Below, piece by piece: positions 1-9,954 of a stretch of 23,750 nt of DNA. Origin of the DNA: Pseudovirgaria hyperparasitica (Eukaryota; Ascomycota; Dothideomycetes; Acrospermales; Acrospermaceae); assembly GCF_010093815.1 (NCBI RefSeq), contig NW_022985588.1, forward strand, positions 4,500 to 28,249, in the 5' to 3' direction. The notes under the pieces were generated by a model, which searched no databases, was not told the DNA's origin, and was given only the letters and a program-made list of their open reading frames with translations. The number at the start of each line of letters is the position of its first letter. The stretch's first letter is position 1. The position numbers and the translations under genes were made by a program.

Positions 1-115
1 AAGCTATATAGCCATATCTTGGATATCTCAAAGAAAAAAAAACAGGTGACGCGTCACCAGGTGACTCAAAATGCGTCACCAGGTGACTCAATAGGGTGAT
101 TTTTCGTTTTTTCTA
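1..115 (+). repeat. Tail of a spacer (IGS) repeat unit, little mutated
   Basis: This stretch matches the 3' end of the 340-bp repeats found after the 28S gene (compare 7469-7545 and 7809-7912): an A-rich run, then the 14-bp palindrome GGTGACGCGTCACC, then GTGACTCA and GTGATTTTT. This copy and the one at 7809-7912 carry one extra subrepeat of about 24 bp (a second GCGTCACCAGGTGACTCA) that the copy at 7469-7540 lacks. The rDNA unit is thus bracketed by the same repeat on both sides, as expected of intergenic-spacer subrepeats in tandem rDNA. The stretch keeps most CA/TG dinucleotides, so it largely escaped RIP. An unrelated dispersed repeat that landed on both sides is a weaker alternative. Confidence 0.7.
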
Positions 116-1101
116 TTTTTGCATAAGTCCCTGAAAAATGGACGTCTTTAGAAAAGTGTTTAGTGAGCGGCGTTCTAAACGTGTTTTTTATACTAAAACG
201 AGTTTTTTAAAAAATTAGTCTCGTAGACTACATTAATTTTTCGCGGTACCGGGCCTAATTAAGGTCGGAGGATATATAAGGGGGAGGTTAAAAAACTTTA
301 GTACTAGTATAAAGTCCCCTAGTGGGGTAGTAATAGCCCCCCGAAAAAGGCTAGGCTCGAGCTAGTATTCACGCACTATAGCGCCTAAAGCCCTTTACCA
401 GCCGCCGAACGTCCTCGACTATTAGGTACTAGGCTACCCGTATACTCTATATAGGGACCCCTAGCTAGTTATCGCCGTAATAGGCACTATTACACTTAAT
501 GTATGCTTCTATAAGCCTCTTATTTCATAATTAAAGGTAGATTTACTAGCTATATATCCCTAAACACGGGCGTGGTTAAGATTTCGAACCTAGAAAGGCA
601 TTCGCGTACTAAATGAGGAATAACCTAATCAAGGATAATACGCCGTTAGTCTGCGTCTAAGAGGAAAGTTATTACTACTTTAGCTACCGTGTATTAGTTG
701 GAAATCCATTTAGCTAGGTCGCTAGGTGGTAATTATCTACTCTAGGGACTCTGTTGCCGCTAGTATTACATCCTTCTTAGTAATAATTCTAGGGGTATCT
801 ATGTAATGCGCTAGCACCTTAGTACTATAACTTACGTAAGACCTCCTCTATAGCTAATACTAAACTATAACAGAAGCGTATTTAGTTACTAGTCTCCTAA
901 TTAGTAAAGTAGTACTACTATAGGTTTACGGTAGATAGAAGGAACCTCTTCTTAGACTATTTACTATCTTCGGGTAGAATATAGCTTAAGAAGATAGTTA
1001 GTAAGGACTCTTTAGAGACCAATTACCGGCCGAATTTTACTATCCGGCATCCTTACGGATGCTTTATACGGGGCGCTTAAGGGAGTACCGCCAAAGATAG
1101 C
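116..1101 (+). other. rDNA intergenic spacer and probable 5' external transcribed spacer
   Basis: There is no gene here. The stretch lies between the spacer repeats and the first base of 18S. Up to about 290 it keeps many CA/TG dinucleotides; from about 300 on it is rich in CTAG, TATAG and TA, as if RIPped together with the rRNA genes. By comparison with other fungi, several hundred bases upstream of 18S are normally transcribed as 5'ETS. I see no tRNA, 5S gene or protein reading frame in it. Confidence 0.6.
271..287 (+). promoter_or_regulatory. Possible RNA polymerase I start region
   Basis: The motif GATATATAAGGGGGAGG lies about 820 bases upstream of 18S, a plausible 5'ETS length for a fungus. 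It sits where the un-mutated spacer gives way to the RIPped transcribed part. The assignment rests on position, TATA-like character and preservation only; no experimentally known promoter was matched. It could equally be ordinary spacer. Confidence 0.25.
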
Positions 1102-2900
1102 TACCTAGTTAATTCTACTAGTAGTCATATGCTTGTCTTAAAGATTAAGCCATGCATGTCTAAGTATAAGCACTTATACTATGAAACTGCGAATGGCTCA
1201 TTAAATCAGTTATCGTTTATTTAATAGTACCTTACTATATAGATACCCGTGGTAATTCTAGAGCTAATATATACTAAAAACCTCGACTTCGGAAGGGGTG
1301 TGTTTATTAGATAAAAAACCAATGCTATTCGTGGCTTCTTAGTGATTCATAGTAACCAAACGAATCGCATGGCCTTAAGCCGGCAATGGTTCATTTAAAT
1401 TTCTACCCTATTAACTTTCGATGGTAGGATAGTAGCCTACTATAGTATTAACGGGTAACGGGGAATTAGGGTTCGATTCCGGAGAGGGAGCCTAAGAAAT
1501 AGCTACTATATCTAAGGAAGGCAGTAGGCGCGTAAATTACCCAATCCCGACACGGGGAGGTAGTAATAATAAATACTAATACAGGGCTCTTTTGGGTCTT
1601 GTAATTGGAATAAGTATAATTTAAATCTCTTAACGAGGAATAATTAGAGGGTAAGTCTAGTACTAGCAGCCGCGGTAATTCCAGCTCCAATAGCGTATAT
1701 TAAAGTTATTATAGTTAAAAAGCTCGTAGTTGAACCTTGGGTTCGGCTAGCCGGTCCGCCTAACCGCGTACACTAGTCTAGCCGGGCCCTTACCTCTAGG
1801 GAGCCGCATGCCCTTCACTAGGCGTGTTAGGGAACTAGGACTTTTACTTTAAAAAAATTAGAGTATTTAAAGTAGGCCTTTACTCGGATACATTAGTATG
1901 GAATAATAGAATAGGATAGTAGTCTTATTTTATTAGTTTCTAAGATTACTATAATAATTAATAGGGATAGTCGGGGGCATTAGTATTCAGCCGTTAGAGG
2001 TAAAATTCTTGGATCGGCTAAAGACTAGCTACTGCGAAAGCATTTACTAAGGATGTTTTTATTAATTAGGGAACAAAAGTTAGGGGATCGAAGACGATTA
2101 GATACCGTCGTAGTCTTAACCATAAACTATGCCGACTAGGGATCGGGCGACGTTTCAATATTGACTCGCCCGGCACCTTACGAGAAATCAAAGTTTTTGG
2201 GTTCTAGGGGGAGTATAGTCGCAAGGCTAAAACTTAAAGAAATTAACGGAAGAGCACTACTAGGCGTAGAGCCTGCGGCTTAATTTGACTTAACACGGGG
2301 AAACTTACTAGGTCTAGACATAGTAAGGATTGATAGATTGAGAGCTCTTTCTTGATTTTATGGGTGGTAGTACATGGCCGTTCTTAGTTGGTAGAGTAAT
2401 TTATCTACTTAATTACGATAACGAACGAGACCTTCCCCTACTAAATAGCTAGGCTAGCTTTAGCCGGTTACGGGCTTCTTAGAGGGATAGTCGGCTTAAG
2501 CCGATAGAAGTTAGAGGCAATAACAGGTCTATAATACCCTTAGATATTCTAGGCCGCACGCGCGCTATACTAACGGAGCTAACGAGTTTACTACCTTAGC
2601 CGAGAGGCCTAGGTAATCTTATTAAACTCCGTCGTGCTGGGGATAGAGTATTATAATTATCACTCTTTAACGAGGAATACCTAGTAAGCGCATGTTATTA
2701 GCATGCGTTAATTACGTCCCTACCCTTTATACATACCGCCCGTCGCTACTACCGATCGAATGGCTTAGTAAGGCGTTCGGACTAGCTTAGGGAGGTCGGT
2801 AACGACTACCCGGAGCCGGAAAGTTCGTCAAACTTGGTCATTTAGAGGAAGTAAAAGTCGTAATAAGGTTTCCGTAGGTGAACCTACGAAAGGATTATTA
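1102..2900 (+). rRNA. 18S (SSU) rRNA gene, RIP-mutated, probable pseudogene
   Basis: This is the small-subunit rRNA of the cytoplasmic ribosome. It runs from TACCTAGTTAATTCTACTAG (normally TACCTGGTTGATTCTGCCAG) to the GGATTATTA end (normally GGATCATTA). Its 1799 nt are normal for a fungal 18S without introns. Many invariant segments are readable, for example CAGCCGCGGTAATTCCAGC near 1668. Transitions are scattered throughout and hit fixed positions: GTGCCAGC of the 530 loop reads GTACTAGC, and GTACACACCGCCCGTC of the decoding region reads ATACATACCGCCCGTC near 2730. All differences from the usual fungal sequence that I checked are C to T or G to A, mainly in CA/TG context. That pattern means RIP rather than an unusual lineage. 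The copy is unlikely to give working ribosomes. Confidence 0.93.
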
Positions 2901-3041
2901 TTAGGTGGCGTAGGCTTCGGTCTACCCCTCCTACCCTATGTTTACTATAATCGTTACTTATGTAGATAGCCTAACAGCGTCTATATAAGAGCATTAACCC
3001 TTTAAATTTAAGAATTATCTAAGTAAAAAGAAATAGAATAA
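2901..3041 (+). other. Internal transcribed spacer 1 (ITS1)
   Basis: This is the spacer between the 18S 3' end and the 5.8S 5' end, removed from the precursor during rRNA processing. At about 141 nt it is within the fungal range. It is AT-rich and probably RIPped, so it is poor material for species identification. Confidence 0.85.
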
Positions 3042-3198
3042 AACTTTTAATAACGGATCTCTTGGTTCTAGCATCGATGAAGAACGCAGCGAAATGCGAT
3101 AGCTAGTATGAATTATAGATTTATGTGAATTATCGAGTCTTTAAACGCATATTACGCCCCTTAGCTTACTAGGGGGCATGTCTATCTAAGCGTCGTTA
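3042..3198 (+). rRNA. 5.8S rRNA gene, RIP-mutated
   Basis: This is the 5.8S rRNA, which pairs with 28S in the large subunit. It starts at AACTTTTAATAACGGATCTC (normally AACTTTCAACAACGGATCTC). The hallmark segment GCATCGATGAAGAACGCAGC is fully kept at about 3071-3090. It ends near GCGTCGTTA, giving 157 nt, the usual length. The second half is more damaged: TTGAACGCACATTGCGCC reads TTAAACGCATATTACGCC. The changes are again C to T and G to A. A few differences just after GCGATA are not simple transitions and may be real sequence drift. Confidence 0.92.
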
Positions 3199-3344
3199 TA
3201 ACTCTTAAGTTTTACTTAGTATTAGTAGTTATCCTACTTACTAGGGCACTGCTTAAATTAAACCCGACGTGCCTATCTAGGAACGTAGTAGATTTTATAA
3301 TCCTTTAGACATAGATAGGCCACTTCGAGTAGAGCCTTCTATAG
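3199..3344 (+). other. Internal transcribed spacer 2 (ITS2)
   Basis: This is the spacer between 5.8S and 28S. The flanks should form the proximal ITS2 stem: the 5.8S 3' end and the TTAACCTTAGATTAGATAGG start of 28S. At about 146 nt it has a normal length for an ascomycete. The sequence is AT-enriched, in line with RIP. Confidence 0.85.
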
Positions 3345-5549
3345 TTAACCTTAGATTAGATAGGGATACCCGCTAAACTTAAGTATATTAATAAGCGGAG
3401 GAAAAGAAACCAATAGGGATTGCCTTAGTAACGGCGAGTGAAGCGGCAACAGCTTAAATTTAAAATCTAGCACCTCTGGGTGTCCGAGTTGTAATTTATA
3501 GAGGATGCTTTAGTACCGGTACTACTCTAGGTTCTTTAGAATAGAACGCCATAGAGGGTGAGAGCCCCGTCTCTAGGCGGTGCTAGGTACCATGTAAAGC
3601 GCCTTTAACGAGTCGAGTTATTTAGGAATACAGCTCTAAATAGGAGGTAAATTTCTTCTAAAGCTAAATATAGGCTGGAGACCGATAGCGCATAAGTAGA
3701 GTAATTAAAAGATAAAAAGTACTTTAGAAAGAGAGTTAAATAGCGCGTGAAATTATTAAAAGGGAAGCGCTTATAGTTAGACTTAGCTACCCAGTTCGGT
3801 AGTGCCTCGTGTACTATCTATACTATGGTAGTTAGGCTAGCATTAGTTTAGACGGCCGGATAAAGGCTACGGGAATATAGCTCCTTTCGGGGAGTATTAT
3901 AGCCCGCGGTATAATACGGCCTATCTAGACTAAGGAACGCGCTTCGGCTCGGATACTAGCATAATAGCTATAAGCGGCCCGTCTTAAAACACGGACCAAG
4001 GAGTCTAATATCTATACGAGTGTTTAGGTGTTAAGCCCTTACGCGTAATAAAAGTAAACGGAGGTAGGAGCCCTCGGGCGTACCATTAACCGATCCTAAT
4101 GTCTTCGGAAGGATTTAAGTAAGAGCATAGCTATTAGGACCCGAAAGATAGTAAACTATACCTAAATAGAGTGAAGCTAGAGGAAACTCTAGTAGAGGCT
4201 CGTAGCGGTTCTAACGTGCAAATCGATTATTAAATTTAGGTATAGGGGCGAAAGACTAATCGAACTATCTAGTAGCTGGTTCCTACCGAAGTTTCCCTTA
4301 GGATAGTAGTAACGGAAACGCAGTTTTATAAGGTAAAGCGAATGATTAGAGGCCTAGGGGTTAAAACAACCTTCACCTATTCTTAAACTTTAAATATATA
4401 AGAAGTCCTTATTACTTAATTGAACGTGGATATTCGAATACACCGTTACTAGTAGGCCATTTTTAGTAAGTAGAACTAGCGATACGGGATGAACCGAACG
4501 CGATGTTAAGGTGCCGGAATACACGCTTATTAGATACTATAAAAGGTATTAGTTCATCTAGATAGTAGGACGGTAGCCATGGAAGTCGGAATCCGCTAAG
4601 GAGTATATAATAACTCACCTACCGAATGAACTAGCCCTAAAAATGGATGGCGCTTAAGTATGTTATCTATATATCGCCGCTAGGGTAGGCTTACTACCCT
4701 AGCGAGTAGGTAGGCGTAGAGGTCTATAATAAAGTCTTCGGGGTAACCCGGGGTCGAACGGCCTCTAGTATAGATCTTAGTAGTAGTAGTAAATACTCGA
4801 ATAAGAACTTTAAGGACTAAAGTAGGGAAGGGTTCCGTGTGAACAGTAGTTGGACACGGGTTAGTCGATTCTAAGGGGTAGGGAAACTCCGTTTTAATAT
4901 ACGCGCTTACGCGTTACCCCCCGAAAGGGAAGCCGGTTAATATCCCGGCACCTAGATATAGATTCTTCGTGGTAACGTAACTAAAGGTAGAGACGTTGGT
5001 AAGAGTCCTAGGAAGAGTTATCTTTTCTTCTTAATAGTTAAATTACCCTAAAATCGGTTTATCCGGAGCTAGGGTACTATAGCTAGAAGAGCTCTATACT
5101 TTTACGGAGTCCGGTACGCTTTTAACGACCCTTAAAAATCCGCCCGAAGTAATAGTTTTTACGCTAGCTCATACCTATAACCGTAGTAGGTCTCTAAGGT
5201 AAATAGCCTCTAGTTAATAGAATAATATAGATAAGGGAAGTCGGTAAAATAGATCCGTAACTTCGGGAAAAGGATTAGCTCTAAGGGTCGGGTACGTTAG
5301 GCCTCGGGTAGAAGGCTTAGAGGTAGGAGAGTACTAGCTTCACGGCCGGCGCTTTCCAGCCGCTAGGTTCGGATACCCTTAGTAGGTTTCGGCTGTCCGG
5401 CGTACGCTTAACGATTAACTTAGAACTAGTATAGATAAGGGGAATCTAACTATCTAATTAAAATATAGTATTACGATAGTCGTAAAACGATATTAACGTA
5501 ATATAATTTCTACCTAGTACTCTAAATATTAAAGTAAAGAAATTTAACT

Positions 5550-5582
<33 letters not shown>

Positions 5583-6038
5583 TGACCTTAAAGAGGGTTA
5601 TAAAAGAAGTTATTTAATAACTTCTAGTACTAGGCGTTACTTAGTATAACACTATTAAAGTACGGGGAGTTTCTAAAGCCTCTATCACCACGGCTATCTT
5701 AAAAGAGATAGTATAGTACTCTAGGGTAGTACCTAGGGGGATGGTAATAGTATAGAGAATGTTATAATGGATAATCCGCAGCTAAGCGCTACTAATAGCT
5801 TAGCTATTCATGCGTGCAGTTTAACGACTAAATGGTAGTGGGTTCTATCTTCTATAGAAGATAGTACTTAAGATATAGTCTCCGCCTAGAGTTAAAAAAT
5901 ATAGGGATAAAGAGCTCTTAAGGTAGCCAAATGCCTTATTATCTAATTAGTAACGCGCATAAATAGATTAACGAGATTCCTACTATCTCTATCTACTATC
6001 TAGCGAAACCATAGCCAAGGGAACGGGCTTAGTAGAAT

Positions 6039-6076
<38 letters not shown>

Positions 6077-7032
6077 TTGACATTGTGAAAAGACATAGGG
6101 GGTGTAGCATAGGTAGGAGCTTCGGCGCTAGTAAAATACCACTACCCTTATCGTTTTTTTACTTATTTAATAAAGCGGGGCTAGGCTTTACCGTCTATCT
6201 TCTAGCATTAAGGTCCTTCGCGGGCCGACCCGGGTTGAAGACATTGTCAGGTGGGGAGTTTGGCTGGGGCGGCACATCTGTTAAACCATAACGCAGGTGT
6301 CCTAAGGGGGACTCATGGAGAACAGAAATCTCCAGTAGAGCAAAAGGGCAAAAGTCCCCTTGATTTTGATTTTTAGTGTGAATATAAACTATGAAAGTAT
6401 AGCCTATCGATCCTTTAGTCCCTCGAAATTTAAGGCTAGAGATGCTAGAAAAGTTACTATAGGGATAACTAGCTTATGGTAGCTAAGCGTTTATAGCGAC
6501 GTTGCTTTTTAATCCTTTAATGTCGGCTCTTCCTATTATACCGAAGTAGAATTCGGTAAGCGTTAGATTATTTACCCACTAATAGGGAACGTAAGCTGGG
6601 TTTAGACCGTCGTGAGATAGGTTAGTTTTACCCTACTAATAAATGTTACTCTAATAGTAATTCCACTTAGTACGAGAGGAACCGCGGATTTAGATAATTA
6701 GTTTTTACGGCTATCCGACCGGGCATTACCGCGAAGCTACCATCTACTAGATTATAGCTGAACGCCTCTAAGTTAGAATCCATACTAGAAAAGGGTAATT
6801 CCTTCTTACACGTAGCAGTTAGATATGAATAGGTTCTAGACCTAGAACCTTAGTAGACTAGTAATAGCTACCTCTTTAAAGCTAAGGTAGCTAGCTAGTA
6901 TCTTATAATTTGGTAGCGTGTAGGGTGAGATCCCTTATAGACGACTTAGTTATCTAAGTCGGTCGTGTAAGTAGTCGAGTAGCCTTGTTGTTACGAGCTA
7001 CTGAGCGTAATCCGATCCTCAGCTTGATTTGT
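3345..7032 (+). rRNA. 28S (LSU) rRNA gene, RIP-mutated, interrupted by a group I intron
   Basis: This is the large-subunit rRNA, which forms the peptidyl-transferase centre. It starts at TTAACCTTAGATTAGATAGG (normally TTGACCTCGGATCAGGTAGG) and ends at the usual GATTTGT. The span is 3688 nt; removing the 332-nt intron at 5583-5914 leaves 3356 nt, normal for fungi. Conserved landmarks include AAGCGGAGGAAAAGAAACC near 3394 and the sarcin-ricin loop AGTACGAGAGGAAC near 6668. The peptidyl-transferase region is damaged: GTTACCACAGGGATAACTGG reads GTTACTATAGGGATAACTAG near 6452. RIP is uneven: about 6046-6110 and especially 6228-6365 keep the normal sequence. The gene is probably non-functional. Confidence 0.93.
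5583..5914 (+). ncRNA. Group I self-splicing intron (IC1-like) in 28S at site L1921
   Basis: The exon sequence AACTATGACT|CTCTTAAGGTAGCC is split exactly here. Core elements are readable in order: Q-like AATCCGCAGCTAAGC (5772-5786), R-like TTAACGACTAAATGGTAGTG (5821-5840, normally ACGACTAGATGG) and S-like AAGATATAGTC (5870-5880). The guide fits both splice sites. 5596-5601 GGTTAT pairs with the 5' exon end ATGACT, giving P1 with the usual U-G pair at the cut. 5591-5595 AAGAG pairs with the 3' exon start CTCTT, giving P10. The last intron base is G. The site is 4 nt upstream of the Tetrahymena L1925 site, hence L1921. No homing-endonuclease frame is visible. Some core bases carry RIP changes, so self-splicing may be impaired. 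Confidence 0.9.
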
Positions 7033-7185
7033 GGCAGGTCACTGCTCCACCATATGGGTACCTGGGTGTACTCTCTGAGGGGGAGATAAGTAAAGAGTAG
7101 GAATTATTTAGGGCCAAGGGGAACGACGAAGAAGAGTTCATATTAAGGGAGGGGTTATGGAAAGAGAGTAACTAATATGTAATAT
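7033..7185 (+). other. Spacer downstream of 28S (3'ETS/IGS), not RIPped
   Basis: This short stretch follows the 28S end. It keeps many CA and TG dinucleotides (for example CACTGCTCCACCATATGGG), in contrast to the RIPped 28S before about 7015. Processing and termination of the rRNA precursor would be expected in it, but I recognise no terminator motif. Confidence 0.6.
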
Positions 7186-7540
7186 AGTGACTTTAATGAG
7201 TGATTTTTTAAAAAACTCACGCATAAAAGTCGAGTTTGCTAGACGAGTAGTTGCGCTATAAGGACGATTGTGGCGGCTATGGAACGGCGCGAGTCGGCTC
7301 GTCAAGCTGGTGGGCTCGGCTTATCCATAGCTAGCCCGGGCGACGAGTTATTTGTAAAAGAGTATGTTTTTTTGCGAATTCACTCGCGGAAATCGCTCCT
7401 ACTCGGCCAGTTTTGATGCTATTCAACTCTAAATAGGCCTGGCATGCCCCCCAAGCACCCCCCGTTCAAGCCATATAGCCATATCTTGGATATCTCAAAG
7501 AAAAAAAAACAGGTGACGCGTCACCAGGTGACTCAATGGG
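7186..7540 (+). repeat. 340-bp IGS tandem repeat, copy 1 (largely intact)
   Basis: ACTCACGCATAAAAGTCGAG at 7215 recurs at 7555, and the whole unit repeats with a period of exactly 340. Compared with copy 2, the first 540 bases differ at only a handful of positions (for example CTAGACGAG against CTCGACGAG). The unit begins with a self-complementary GTGATTTTTT/AAAAAACTCAC stretch. It ends with an A-run and the palindrome GGTGACGCGTCACC (7512-7525), followed by AGGTGACTCA. No coding frame is apparent. The unit probably belongs to the rDNA spacer; it could be a dispersed repeat, and I did not recognise its family. Confidence 0.8.
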
Positions 7541-7880
7541 TGATTTTTTGAAAAACTCACGCATAAAAGTCGAGTTTGCTCGACGAGTAGTTGCGCTACA
7601 AGGACGATTGTGGCGGCTATGGAACGGCGCGAGTCGGCTCGTCAAGCTGGCGGGCTCGGCTTATCCATAGCTAGCCCGGGCGACGAGTTATTTGTAAAAG
7701 AGTATGTTTTTTTGCGAATTCACTCGCGGAAATCGCTCCTACTCGGCTAGTTTTAATGCTATTTAACTCTAAATAGGCCTAGTATACCCCCTAAGCACCC
7801 CCCGTTTAAGCTATATAGCTATATCTTAGATATCTTAAAGAAAAAAAATAGGTAACACGTCACTAGGTGACTTAAAATAC
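7541..7880 (+). repeat. 340-bp IGS tandem repeat, copy 2 (3' part RIPped)
   Basis: This is the second unit in register with copy 1. Up to about 7740 it is nearly identical to copy 1. From about 7750 on, differences come thick and are all C to T or G to A: CTCGGCCAG becomes CTCGGCTAG, CCATATCTTGG becomes CTATATCTTAG, and the palindrome GGTGACGCGTCACC becomes GGTAACACGTCACT. The RIP boundary therefore falls inside the repeat. Confidence 0.8.
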
Positions 7881-7912
7881 GTTACTAGATAACTTAATAG
7901 GTGATTTTTTAA
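7881..7912 (+). repeat. Partial third IGS repeat ending at the rDNA/helicase junction
   Basis: AAAATACGTTACTAGATAAC and the following GTGATTTTTT are a RIPped version of the extra subrepeat seen at 68-113. Homology to the repeat stops at about 7912, where the helicase-related sequence begins. This is the right-hand border of rDNA-type sequence in the window. Confidence 0.6.
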
Positions 7913-9954
7913 GAAGGTCTAAAGTAGTAAGACTTCTATTTCTACTTACGCTATCTATTAGATCTCTCTTATATAGAGTAATCTATAGTTAATCTTTAGG
8001 AATATCTATAGTATTAGTAGAGAAATAGATAGACTTAAGTAGAAATAAGCGAAAACTTAAGCCGAGCTTAAGCTAGTAGTATTTAAGGCTTATAGTAAAG
8101 ATTATAGCTTTAAAGAGTTAATTAGTTATATATATAGATTCCTTAAATTCTCTAAGTATTACTCTTAGATTAAGTTACGTAATCGCTTCTAATAGATTAA
8201 TAAAGGGAAATTAGTATTCTTAATAAGCTTACTCTACTTTCATTATACTAATATCCTTCTATTATCTAACTACTCTATAGTATAGATCTTTAAGGTTAAG
8301 TAAGTAGATAACTTTATAAAGTATTTTTCTAAACTTTCTAATCTTATTATAAGCGAAGTAGATAAAGCTAATATACTATATACTAATACCGGCCTCTACG
8401 AAGACCCTTATAACTTTTAGATTATTAAACTTATAGCTAGTAAGCTTCTTAGTATAGGTTTTACTATTCTATTATATATTAGACCTAATATAATATATAA
8501 ATAAGTAAAGTAATTCTTTAAAGATCTAGGTACTTATACTATAGTTTATATCTTACTACCGCTATATAACTCTATAGATCTTACCGGCTTTAATAATAAG
8601 CTTAAACTAGAGAGTAATCCGATTAATTTATGGTATATAGAAGTTACTACTCTCTATATATAATATAGTATATTAAGTAGGCTGGATACTTAGCCCTAGA
8701 TCTCTATTCTCTACCACGAGTTATTCGATAAGAAATTTAACTATCTAATATATATTACTATAAGTACCTTATAAGATAAATAGATAGATCTTCTATTATT
8801 CTAATTCTAAGACGTTACTATCGGGTATATCTAGCTCTTAGATATTACTTAGGCGCTCTTAGCTATTATCTATTCTATTAATATAAAAGGATTCTATTAT
8901 ATAGAACTAGGTAGTTGTAGATACCTTAAAGTAGATTTAAAGGATTATAATAATAATATATACCGCTTTAAAGTCCTTTAATTTCGTCTAGGCGTTCTTC
9001 TATTTAAATACCTTACTCTAAAAGTCTTTAATAAGGTTAGACGTCCTTCTAAAGTACCTAACATACTAATTATATTAATAGATTTAGTTACTAATATAAC
9101 TTAAGCTTATTCTAAATATTTTATTCGGACTAGCAATACTAGTTTAAGTATAATTAGATTATCCCTTACTACGCTTATAGGGTTTATAGATATTCTAGCT
9201 TTAGTTAGTATATAAACCTATAATAAGCTTACTAAGTAATATATTAATATATACTAGAAACTAACCTACTACGCTATATAAGCTTCTAGAGATAGCGGCG
9301 TAGATAACTACGCCGCTTAGAATATATTTAATATAATAGTCCTTAATGTTATTATAGACTTAGTATCTATATCTCTAATATATAGGTCCTCTAACTCTAA
9401 CGACGAGATTCTAGATTATAGTATAGAGTCTTAGAATACTCTTATTACTCTTTCTAAATTATCTATATCTCTAGATAATAATAAGGATATAAATATAGAA
9501 TATAGTCACGATATTATTAGTAATAAAGGTTCTATTACTAGCCCTATTACTAATATATATATACTTCTAATATTATCTAAAGTCTACTCTAGTATTCTAT
9601 CCCCTTTACGACCCTCTATATAGAATCTAATACTTAGTAATAACTATCTAAATCTTTAACCTATCGACTATAACCACTACGTTAAAGATTATAAAAGATT
9701 CTATAATCTCTAGAATATTATATATTTAGAACTATCTCTCTAATAATAGTATATCTATATATAGATAACGGACGTACTTAGGGCTTAGTTTCTACTTCAC
9801 GGCTACGGAGGAGCTAGGAAGAGCTATTTATAGCTTCGTCTACTACTAGCTATACTTCTAATTAATAAAATAAATAGTACTTCTATTATTACTTATACTA
9901 CTAAGGTAGTTATTCTATCTAGTAATATAATAGCGTATCTTCCTATACTAGGTT

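Noticed and set aside
1466-1690. Antisense open frame of 74 codons
   Set aside because: It is opposite to 18S rRNA, with no independent support.
6085-6291. Open frame of 68 codons on the + strand
   Set aside because: It lies inside 28S rRNA and exists because that segment is conserved rRNA sequence.
7033-7912. 5S rRNA or tRNA genes in the spacer
   Set aside because: I looked for 5S-like and tRNA-like box A/box B patterns by eye and saw none; a covariance search would be decisive.
9801-9824. Helitron PIF1-type helicase
   Set aside because: The Walker A box alone is compatible, but the later VIIEEA, VGDxxQL and NRNxxTFTRAK order fits the DNA2/NAM7/UPF1 group, and no Rep domain was recognised.
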